Of a stretch of DNA of 64,000 nt, positions 1 through 12,000 are shown one piece after another; position 1 is the stretch's first letter, and each line of letters opens with the position of its first letter. Below the pieces are notes generated by a model, which saw only the letters and a list, made by a program, of their open reading frames with translations, searched no databases and was not told the DNA's origin. A program made the translations under genes and the position numbers. Origin of the DNA: Enterocloster aldenensis (GTDB lineage Bacteria; Bacillota; Clostridia; Lachnospirales; Lachnospiraceae); assembly GCF_003434055.1 (NCBI RefSeq), contig NZ_QVEX01000018.1, forward strand, positions 32,597 to 96,596, in the 5' to 3' direction.

Positions 1-3000
1 ATGGACAGCCAGAATTTATACCCGGGATTCTGCACTATCAGCTCCGGCTCATTAATGGAGGATGATGGGGGCTGTATCTGCGTTTTTAGCTGCTCCGCTT
101 GTGGTGTCTCCTGCTCCTCTGAATCCACTTTTTGCGTCTCCGGCGGACTCTGCTCCGCTTTGGGCAGCCCTGACAGTTCTGGCTCCACTTCAGGAAGCTC
201 CACCCCCTCCGGCTCCGCCTGTGCCTGCGTATTCTTATACGCGATTTCCCTCACTGTGCGGTATGTATTCTTTCCATTTATATAAGCAGTCCCCATTTTA
301 ACAAAAACCGCAAAACATATCATGAATCCGGCAAAAAACAGGATGGACAGCAATCCACTGGCCCGCTTAAGTTCAATCCTTAACCTGCCATTCCTGTATC
401 TGCGCCGTATCCAAACGAAGAAAACACATACCGCCGTTATCACCGCGGCCAGGATTACAGCCGCATGTCCCGGCATCACCATTTCCCTGTGCGCCACGCT
501 GGCACCAGTAATTCCTGGGTCCCTTTCCCCGCCCTCATGCACACCGCTGCCCCCAAACACGCTCCTGTTCACTTCACCGCTGTATACAGCCGTACAGTCT
601 GCAACCATACGGCTGCCCTCTGCATTCACATCCCTGTACCATACGCCGTCTTTCTCATAAGGCTCCCCCTCCCACTGAAGACGCTCTATCCTGTATGCCT
701 GACTGTCCAGTCCGGCCTGGGCTAATAGATTTTCCTTCAAATGTCCCGGGAATTCTTCTCCTTGAAGTTCAACCAGGTCATCTTCCAGCAGATACCCGTC
801 AGACCCATAGTCCAGGACTGTCACATCCAGCCGGAATCCGTTTTCCCATCGCCTATTTGTAAAATGATAGTCTGACAGGGGAAGCAGGACCTTCCTTTCC
901 TGCCCCGTTATTGGATCCTGTGCCCATATCCAGGCGGCTTGGGGGATTGGCTCCACTGCCTCCATCCCGGGATATATGATTTCATCTGAAACATAGATGG
1001 TCTCAGAAGCCGCTATTCCGGCTTCTTCCCCTTGCTGCGCCGCCATGGTGTTATTTGGTAATATAAGTCCTGCCAGGACTAATATCAGGATGACTGCCGC
1101 TGCCTTTTTTCCACGCGGCCATTTAAAACCCTTTTTCACATGCAGGCTGACAGCAAGACCGGCCAGGCAGAAAAGCCCAAGGACAGCCACTGCTAAAACG
1201 GGCATATTGTCTCCGGTCCGGACTTTATGCTTTGGCCCTGTCCCAAAATGGAAGGTACCATTTCCAAACCGGCTTTTCACCTTATATACAGCCGTAATCC
1301 GCCCAATCCGCTTTACCGGTTTCTTTTCTTTCCAGTTATAAAGTGTGGTATTACCCCGCACCTGACCGTCACTGTCCACGGTAAACACATAGCTGGTATC
1401 CGCTGCCGTATATCCTTGCGGCGGTATCACCTCACTTATGGAATAGGTTTCGGGTCCAGGTGGATGATACGTGATTATACCGTCTGCATCCGTCACTCCG
1501 TCAAATACCGCCTGGTCCGGTTCCTGCACACTCCGGATACGTAAACCAGCTCCCTCAAGGGGCTGCTTGGTATCGCCATCCAGTTTCGTGATTTCTATAC
1601 GTTTTTCCTGGTTGACAATCTGATATCCGCCGCGGATGATGTCAGCTCCCTTTACCGTAAAGCTGTGGATTGCCGGATTCAGCGCGTATCCCGGAGGCGC
1701 TTTGGTTTCTTTGAATGTATAGGTGCCGTCCGCAGGCTTTTTTATACGGAAGCTTCCATTGAAATCACTTATGGCTGTGCCCATTGCATTTCCCTCCTGG
1801 TCATAGAAGGTGAACTGCGCCCCTTCCACCGCCTTTCCTGATGTATCTGTCTTTTTAAAGGAAATGTATTCCGGCCTTGGCTTTGGTGTGTCATCCCCAC
1901 CGCCGGATGAGGAAGCTGCCCGGTTGGCAAAATAGAATACCTGGGTGGTATGGGTGCTGTCCGTCACCGTGATTTCCATGTCTTCTGCCATCCTGTATCC
2001 TGGCGGGGCCTGGATTTCATGAATGATATAGGTTCCCGGCTCAAGGCCATGGAACCTGCGGCCTCCTGATTCCTCCGATGTCCATTCCTGTATGATTTCA
2101 CCGCTATCCTTTCGAATCAGACGGAGCCTGGCGCCGGCAAGCAGTGTATTGGTCCCGTCTTTTATTTTACAGATATCCGCCATTGTTGAATAGTTGCGCA
2201 TCTTCAGGTGAAGTACTTCTTCCATGCCATCTGTTATGGTGAATTCCATGGGTTCAGCCAGGATTTTGAAGCCTTCCGGTCCTTCTATCTCTATGAGACG
2301 GTAATGGCCGGCCTGCAAATCCCTGGTGGAATGTCCCTGCCGTCCGGTTATCCACTGGTCTATTATCTCCCAGTCCCCCGGGGTTCCATCTTTCCTCCGC
2401 TCAATCCGCAGTACTGCGCCTTCCAGCATTTCCTCTGTGTCCCCCAGCAGCTTGTCCGTAACCACGCGGTTGGAATCATTGGTTGGCTGATACTCCAGTT
2501 CAATTAACGGGGTTTCCTCATCCCTGTACCCGAACTGGAATTCATATGGTTTCAGGTTCAGCATATGACCGGCCGCTGCCTTGGTCTCCCTGCACACATA
2601 GGTGTATGGCTGGAAATCCCCTTCCCTGTCCATATAACCAATGGGCTTGGGCTGGAACAGGGCCTGTCCCCGGGTGTCGGTTACCACGGTTTCACACAGC
2701 CGTCCCGTGGTCTGGTTGGTTAACTGGAATTCAACTCCCTGCAGCTTTTCTTCCGGCCGGTCCGTATCGCTTTTGACTATCTTAAGGATTCCGTCCGGGA
2801 TTTCATCTGTCATCCCTGTTTTCTGGATTATCCCTGTATCAGCAACTGTAAAGGGTATGTCCACCGACTGAAGGAAGCCGTATGGCGTTGTTTCTTCCCT
2901 TAAGATATAGTCGCCTTCCGGTATATACGCTATGATATGGGGTCTTAAGTCCCCTGGTTTAAATCCCTCAGGAATCCTGCCTCCTGCCTGGTCCTCCTGG

Positions 3001-6000
3001 GTATATCTCCCGTCCAGGCCGCTGATCCACGATGCTTCTATATCCTGGTATCCACCTTCTATGGCGGGCTGATGGAGAATCAGCGGCGTATCTGAGATGT
3101 CCCCCTTTTCATCCACCGGATAGACCGTGAGTTTTGCCCCATGGACTTCCTTCCCGCCAGTGATATTTACCTTTGAAACCTCCATTCTCAAAGGTTCATC
3201 GCCCATCTGCGCGTACTGTATCCGTTCCAGGTGGCCTATGTCTTCAATGGTTATCAGAATTGGATCTGATGTGGCATAACCTTCCGGATTACGGGACTCT
3301 GCCAGGACGTAATATCCCACAGGAAGATATTCAAGACGTGTGGTCCCATTTTCCGTATAATAATAGCGTCCCTGGTAGGTATTGGGAATCGGTTGGAAAT
3401 CATAGTCGTATTTCATGATTGCATGGTTCCCTGCTGCGTCCGGTGTTACCCTGCCGGTCGCAGCTACCTCCTGTGCATCCTGATACGTGGCTGCACGGAA
3501 CGTAAATATGCCTGCCCCGGCATCGAATTGAGGTATGCCGTCCTTTATCAGCGGATGGCCCTTGTCATCCAGACGGGCGCGGTACAGGGTCAGGTACGCC
3601 TCGCTGTCTTTGTAAATGGTATCTTTGTTCTGCGTGTCATATTTCCAGATATCAATGGCGGTAAAATCATCTTCCATCTCAAAGCTCTGGACATTTCCGG
3701 TTTCTTCTATATGAATATTGACATCTGCCGACTGCACATAACCCTGTTCATAGGGACAGGCGGTCTCTTCCAGAACATAATACCCAACAGGTATATGGTC
3801 AATCCAGTGAGGCTGGGGGGTTGGGATTGGCTGGCCGTTCCCATCCAGTTTGAGATTCCCATTATCATCATACAGGCATCCGCTTATCCAGCTGGCGTAC
3901 ACCTCCCCCTTTTCATAATGTCCGTATTCGTCCTGGACCGGGCTTTTGTCATCACTTAGCCTGGCACGGTATAACGTCATGACCGCGCCCTGGATTTCCT
4001 TCTGGGTGCGCACATCTATTTTTGCAAATGCTGTCTTGGTATATTCATTCTGCATGAAATATTTCTGTACCTCGTCCGTGTCATGGAGCACCAGGCCCAT
4101 ATACTTTGACTGGATATATCCCTGTTCATACGGCACCCGTTCCTCCTGAAGGATATATGCCCCAAAAGGAAGACGGGCAATGGAGTGGACAGCCCCGGCA
4201 ACTTCTTCCTTTCCATGGGGATCCGTGCTGTTGTCTGTTATCCAGGATTCTTCCTTTGTGACCACGTTTCCGCCCGTATAGTATACCGGCAGTCCATTTT
4301 CATCATCTTCCGTGCTCTTGTTCTCATAAATGGTCTGTCCGCTTCCGGTTCCGTCATCCACCACCTGGATGGACTTTACCAGTTCTTTGTTCCCCTCCTC
4401 ATCCGTGGTGTATGCCAGCATGCGGCCATAATCATCATAAACATAGGCCATGCCGGTATTAGGATCCGCATAACACAGATGATTCCCCCGCTCATCCAAC
4501 ACGGACAGCCGGCCTGTAACCGGATCTGGCCGTGTGGAGGTCTGGTCAAGGTCATAATAATAAAGGTTGACCGGTTCATTGGGCACAATGACCGTGTCCC
4601 ATACATCCGCGGCAGCAGGCCCGCTGTCCTGGCCAATGATACGGATTTCCCTGTGGGTGCCTGTATTTGTATCCTCTATGGCCGTTACCCTGCCATCTTC
4701 CCTTTGAACTGTTATCCCTTTATATGTGTTTCCGTCAAGCGTTTCTATCTCCACGGCCCTGTAAAGGGACAGCCTGGCTCCTGACACGGGTATGTCAAAC
4801 CGGATGCCCTTTCCGGAAAAGGTTCCATCCAGCTGATAGAGCGGCTTCACGCCTGCCATGGACTTTAACAGCTTCTCACTTCCCTCTACAATATGTTCTG
4901 AAAATCCATCCAATGCCTTGGTTACATAGCCATGCCACTCCCCGCTTTCAGGATGAAAGGAAATATCCCTCACATCACCTCTGGCCTCCAGTTTCTCCCT
5001 GCGCCCGTGAACCTGATAAATCAGCAGGTCGCCTTCATCATTGACCGTGATATCACGGTCGAAACCACCGCTAAGCTCTGTCTGCCCCTGGGCGTCTGTC
5101 CTTTGGAGGACGTTCTGGTTCCCAACCATGGAGTCCCCGTCCTCTACCTTATGTATCTCCAGTCTGGAAGGGTAATCTTCCACCATTACCTGGCTTACTG
5201 TCTCCGTCCGGAATCTGTCGGTCTCACCGGATACCGGGATTGCATACTGGTATTTTGCTGCTCTCCGCGGTTCCCAGCCGCTGGTTGTCCCATCCGCATT
5301 TCTCTGCTCCCTGTAATAGGTCACATCATCTGAGTATATTTCAAAGGCCGCGGGACGGCTCCGGGTGTAACCCTTTGGGGCCTGGACTTCTACCAGTACA
5401 TAGGCGCCCGCGCCCAGGGGCTGGTACATTTCAATATATCCAACCGGGACTTTCTGCACCTGACCGTCCTTGGTTATCTCCCGGATGGTGGAATACGCCC
5501 TGAAAATGCCGGTCTCATTTCCATCCTTATCATACTGCCTGATTAACTGGCTTTCATCATATTGGGGGATTCCCTCCTTGTCCAGCCGGATGGGCAGGTC
5601 ATCCTCCGCCCCGTTGTCCTGTCCAACCCTTGGATACATGATTGGATTGCCGTCCGCATCCGCCACGGTGTTTCCTTCCCAGTCCACCGCCTCCCCAAAC
5701 AGCACGTCCCCTGTTCCGGCAGCCGCGTTCATGCCGCTTTTGTCCACATCACGTTTGGCAGCGTAAATCCGGAACAGGGCGCCGTCATGGATGATGTTAT
5801 CACCGGTCTCCGCGTCCAGCTTTTCAATCCTCAGCCTGGAACTGTAATATGCATCCTCAAAATCTTCCTGGGCAAATGCAACAAAGTTAAAATCTTCCCC
5901 GCTTCCTGACGGAACAAGTGTCTCCACGCTCCCATCATCCGGGTTCACCCTGTCCACTGCCGGGGCCAGCACGGTCCAGGGCACCAGCATAGGCGCATAT

Positions 6001-9000
6001 TTCCCGTCAATGGCTGTCTGCATTCCGGACATTACGGGTACGTTGTCCCTTACCTCCATCTGACCGCTGTCTGTCTCATATCCGTCATAGACTACCTTGT
6101 CCATCATCCCGGCATCCTCGCTTTGGGAAGTGTATCCACGATAATAGGCTTTTACCGTGTCATTGTTTCCATCCATGTATTCCGGATTGTAAGGTTCTTT
6201 GGACGTAAGGCTGTGGCCGGGTCTGGCATCCCTGTCCAGTCCATACTTATATACCTCAAAATCCCCGTCCTGTCCGTGTGCCTGGATGATATGGGTTTCC
6301 TCATTAAAACGTATCTTGTACTTTCTTATCAGTTCCTCTGGGGTGTCTGTGCTGTCATACCTGTAATAAGGACTTCCTGTCTGGTCATTTACATCTGTTT
6401 CACCGGTATTGGCGTCCTGGCTTATATCCGGGATAAAGGGAAGGGTGATTTCCTTTGGGTAATCCTTATTAAAATGACGGTTTGCCAGCTCTTTATCCAC
6501 ATCCGCAGGCGTCTGTTCCGCTATGACATAGGTGCCGTAGGGGAGCATGATGGAATGGTTGTAATAATCATCCTTGCCATTCTTTGTATTACACTGCAGC
6601 GTGGTCCTGTCACCGTCCGCACCTCCGCCCGGGTCCTTATCCCAGGCAATTGCCAGACGCTGGTCCAGACCTGCAAAAATATCCAGATAAGCGGCAGCCT
6701 CGCCCTCTGCCTTTAAAAGTGCCCGTTCATAGGCCGCATCACTATTTAACCCTGGTTCTGCTGCAAGTATTTCCTTCTTATACCCATCTATGTCATAGTA
6801 ATCAATTGCAAACTGCCTGAGCACTCCGGCCGGATAAGTTCCCCGTGTCTTTTGGTCTGCTGCATACATGGCATCAAAGAATTTTGTATAATTATATGTT
6901 CCATCCGCTGCCCCGTCCATTGGTTCCAGCAGACGGCGGCCGCCGGCCGCCGCTGGCGGAAGATATAGTTTCTGTACGTCACCCCGAAAGCCTTCCCTGC
7001 CTATGTATTCGGAAATAATGGTTCCGGACTCATCCACGTAAATATTTTCCAGGTTACTTTTTAAATATGCCTTAAATTTAAACTGGTTTAATATCTTTGT
7101 GCCCTGAGAACTGCTGCCCCCGCGAAACAGACCCAGAAGCACGGTCAGCGGGTCATTGTGCAGGGAACCATATGTGTTGACCCCATCATAAGATGTCTGG
7201 GAAATGTCTTTTGTGACTTTAATGGATTGTTTGATGACCCGCTGCAGGACCTGGACCGGCTTAGTCAGCGTACCGCCATCCTGTATGGGCTGGGTCTGAC
7301 CTGGATAAACCAATGCCTGGAGTACGATGTAACTGCCTGCATCCATGGCCGGAAGGGATGCATGAACACTGACACCTGCTCCTGCCACATCCGTAAGATA
7401 CTGGTTATAGGGCATTTCCATCCCATTATGGTCAATGGTCTTCCTGGATGTTACTGCCCGGTACACAGTCCTCACGGACCGTGTTTCCCTATCCCAGTCC
7501 GTTGTATTTTCCACATGGATTGTATAACTGCCATTGTCCGCATCATGGCTTGCCTCCAGGGGCATCAGCCGTTCATACTCGTGTGATACTTCCTCTTCCG
7601 TATAATGAAATACACGCTCCATGACAGGGATAGGGTTTCCGGAACCGTCTGTCAGGATTTCCCCTTTAACGTACGTCTCATATACGGGTTGGTATATGAC
7701 TTTAATCTGTTTTTCAATCTCACCGCCATATGCGATTGTGTGGGTGATTGCCTTTTTTTCTTTGACGGACACGGTTTTGCCGGACAGATTGAATTCACCT
7801 TTCTGATATTCTATCCAGTACCTTACCTGGTCAGCCGGGCCTCCGTCCATGGCAGCTGTCTTTTGGACATAAAGACGCTGGTTTGCAAAATCATATATGG
7901 CAGGATAATCCTCACTGGATGCAGAATAATCATATTGAAGACGGGCGCAGTATTCCCCATCTTTTTGATAAATGGATTCCACGGTTCCGCAGTCATAAAA
8001 GTTATGGGCGGTAAACCAGTCCAGGATTTCCGCGGCTGCCTTGGCATTGGTATCCCCGGACAGATTCAGGTCAATCCAGGGGGAATCATCCTTGACAGGC
8101 TTATACTTTAGCTGGGCTAACATTCCATTGACCTGCACGGCCAGGTAATCCCCGTTTAGGGGCTGCCCCCATTGACTCATGTCATCCGGCGCTGCCGTGC
8201 CGCTTGGATAGGAAGCTGTCCTGAACCGGTAGTAAAGGGTTTCCCCATAGGGAACCTGTTTATCAGGACCGCTGTCCGTGGCCGTATCCGGCTTCATGAA
8301 CGGATTTCCATCCGGCCCTGTTTTGTATTCCCCTCCCTTGGCAGTCTGATAGACCGGATTCCCATATTCATCCAGCTTTGGCTGAAGGGAACTACCGGTA
8401 ATAATCTGCTCCCTTTCATTCCTGCTTTCCGTGTCCACACGGTAAAAATCAGTGCCGGCAGGATAACCGCTGATAATGATGTCATAACCGTTTTCAGTCT
8501 TGAAGTTTTCCACCATGAACTCGTTCCAGGAACCGTCCGCATTCATGTTGTTATAATCCGATAGCCCGCCGGTTATCCATGCCTGTCCTGCTTCCCTTAC
8601 CGTGGTCATTCCGGTCTGGGTACGGTTGCTTTCTGCAAGGGAAATGCCGTTAACAGACAGCTCATACCCTTCGGAACGGCTCAGTTCTTTTATATAATAA
8701 TTTCCCAGTAACAATGGCCGTCCTATCCATTGATTGCCGTTGGCTGCCATATTATCCGGATATGTGACGGTGCCAAAACCTTCGCTGGAGGATGTGATGG
8801 ATGAACCGTCATACAGGTTCCCGGCTCCCGTGCCGCCCTCCGCCGGTTTTATGTTGCCGTCCCCGTCCAGCCGGGTTGCGGGTTGCTCCGTGCAGGCCAG
8901 GAAGGAGGCGTCCCCGTTCTTATCCGTTGCGGCAATTGACACTATATCGTTTTGATTATAAATGATTCCCGACTTTCCATCCGGATGTATGATGTCCTGG

Positions 9001-12000
9001 GCTGCAAACAGGCCATATACGGCTCCTTCCAGGGATGCATCCCCCTGGGTCTGCCCAAAACTGCTGTCCATATCCGCCTTATACAACTCCAGGTCACGTT
9101 TATTGATGTGGATGCGTCCTTCGGTACGGTGATCCCACACCTTGAATGTGTAAAGGATAAGACCCGGATTCCCATAGGCCGAAACGTCGATGGAATCCAG
9201 GCTGTCATCCATGAAACCGGGAAGGAAACCTGATATGGCATCACTGTCCTCACGGGAGAATAGTGATGTCAGGAAACGTGTCAGCGCATTCCCTTTGTCC
9301 TGTGGATCCGGATTTTGTTCCCCAAGGCTTATGTCTGTTTCAATTGATGGCCGGATGGGGTTTCTTGTATATTCATACGTTTCATAGGATTCCCCCTGGT
9401 TTTCATCCTCTTCATCCGTGTCCTCATCCTTATCCGAATCCTCTTCTTTATCCGAATCGTCTTCTTCATCCGGATTGTCTTCTTCATCCGTTATCATCAC
9501 ATCATCTTTTGGTTCTGATGATGCGTTATTATCCGTTGCAATGGAGGACGACAGAATCGTCTTGTCCCTGGCTGTTTTTGAAACAGCAGGGATTTCCTGA
9601 CTTTTGCATGTAAATCTGATGGGATTCTGTTTACTATCATTGAGATTCAGGGTACCACGACCTTTGCTTGCGGCAGTACCGGAAAGATGATTTTGATTTT
9701 TGGAATGTGCATTGTCACGATTTTCACTTTTCGAAACTCTGGTATCCTCACTTTTAGATTGAGGATTCCGGGCATCCTGACCTTTACGCCCGGAACCCTG
9801 GATATCCTGATTTTCATTGTTGGAACCTCCTGATTTTTGTACCGTGCTTTTCACATGGCTGTTGGTTCTATCCGTTTTTGAGTTTCCGTTTTCTTCAATA
9901 TCAGGGATTCCGTTTTCCTTGGTTCCCTGGTTTCTACTTCCGCTTCCCTCGGTTACCTGGGTTCCACTTCCATTTTCCTCAGTTCCCTGATTCCCACTTC
10001 CGCTCTCCCCAGTTCCCTGGCTTCCTCCTCCATTTTCCTCGGTTCCCTGATTCCCACTTCCGCTCTCCCCAGTTCCCTGGCTTCCACCTCCACTTTCCTC
10101 GGTTCCCTGATTCCCACTTCCGCTTTCCCCAGTTCCCTGGCTTTCACCTCCATTTTCCTCGGTTCCCTGATTCCCACCTCCGCTTTCACCGGTTCCCTGG
10201 CTTCCTCCTCCATTTTCCTGTCCGTTTTCTGCGCCATCCTGTCCATTACTCCCAGCAACGCTGCTCCCTTCAATGACATCATCTGCAGACGGTTCGGTCC
10301 CAACCGGTTTTCCCTCACCTTTTTCTTTTATTACATCCACAATGCTTCTCTGTCCATCCAGATCCTGCTCCTGCGCCTCCGGCACCGGGTACGTATAAAA
10401 CCGTAAGCCGCCCATCTTGTCCATGGCATGATAGACAGGATCCAGTATATGGTTAACCATACCGGCTTTGTAATATCCGGTTACCACATTTCCGCCAGCC
10501 TGGGCAGAGGTAAGAATCACGGTTTCTATCTCTTTGTCATCATGATGTAACCCATGTAATATATAACCTGTCCTGGCAGTCTTCTCCTGCATATGATAGC
10601 TGTATTCCAGATTGATATAATTCTCATAGGTCTGGTCCCGGTCCTCCAGCATGGCCTGCATGGCTTCCGGGTTCTGGCCGTGGTCATCCTCATTATCATT
10701 CTGCACATGGAAATCACAGGTGGCTGCGCACAATTCCTGCTCTGCCATCCACTGCCCGCGCAGGCGTTCATTTTCTTCATCGCAGCTGCAGTCTTCACCT
10801 TCCTCTTCTCCATCCCCGCCCTCATGGGTGCACTCAATCCACTCCGGGGCAGGATGGCCCATACAATAAGTCTTACTGTAATCGTATTGCCTGACATCAC
10901 TATGGCTGGCCTGACCGCCTATATCTGTATTGATGGTATCACATATATAGCCGGTTTCCGGCTCCGGCAGCATGCGGTTTAAATATACTTCTCCTGTAGA
11001 ACCGTCAGGCTCACCCTCCGTATATCCGTCTGTGTTTATCTGGGAAAAATCAAAATCTTCCCAGACATAAAAGGCGGTCCCTTCCAATGGTTGGTTTGTC
11101 TCAGCACAATATTTTTCAAGATCAATGTTATAATTGCTCTCAAATGTTTCGGAATGACGGTATAATTCAAGCTGCGCTCCGCCATCGGCGCTTCCCGGTG
11201 CATCCGGTTCCACCTCAAAGGATGCGCCGGACGGACTATGGCCAAGGTCCAATCGTCCCATCTGTACCTGCAGTCCTGACGGCGGGTTAAAGATATAGGC
11301 AAAATATTTGTTTTCCACGCCTGGTATATCAGCTGAGGTGATTGTTCCTTTGGGTTCTTGGGAACCGTTGTATTGGAATGTGATACTGTTTCCATCTTCC
11401 GACAATTGGTACGTCCAATCGGTATCAGGAAAGGACCATGTGGTATTTCCCAGCTGACGGCATGTGCTTATATCCAAGGTCAGCTCATAATGTCCATCTT
11501 TCAGGGACATTCTCTGCCTGGAACCATTCCATGACGGAAGGGTTCCATTGCCCGCGTCGTAATCATCCATTCCCTGGATGACGGAATCCTTCATGCTTTG
11601 GTAATATGTCATAACCCCAGGATTGCCCATGACAGCGGCAAACTTTTCCATGGCCTGTTCCTGGGCATCCCAGTCATCCTCGTATCCGGCAAGACAACCC
11701 CAATAATAAACCTGCACCACACCATAACGGGACGCATCCGGGAAAGGCCCTTCCCACAATAGCCATTCATATGCCAGCACCATGGATAAATACCGGTCAA
11801 ATGAACCGATATACGGAACTGACTGCCCTGGCCGGACTTCATACCGGGTATATGCGCAAGCGGTTCCATCCCATAACTTTTTGCCCGGCTCCAGGCAGAA
11901 TGTAGCGCCGCCGTAAGCTGAACCTACCTGGTAAAAACTCATGGAATTATGTGTTTTCCCAAACACATTCAGTGGTTTTCCCTGAAAAACATAATACCTG

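Noticed and set aside
6123..8111. Several plus-strand open frames of 130-200 codons within the first 12 kb
   Set aside because: All lie opposite the giant adhesin frame, which stays open on the minus strand for 4041 codons and carries recognisable domains.
9901..10219. Possible CRISPR-like array
   Set aside because: The units are contiguous 60-bp in-frame coding repeats without spacers.
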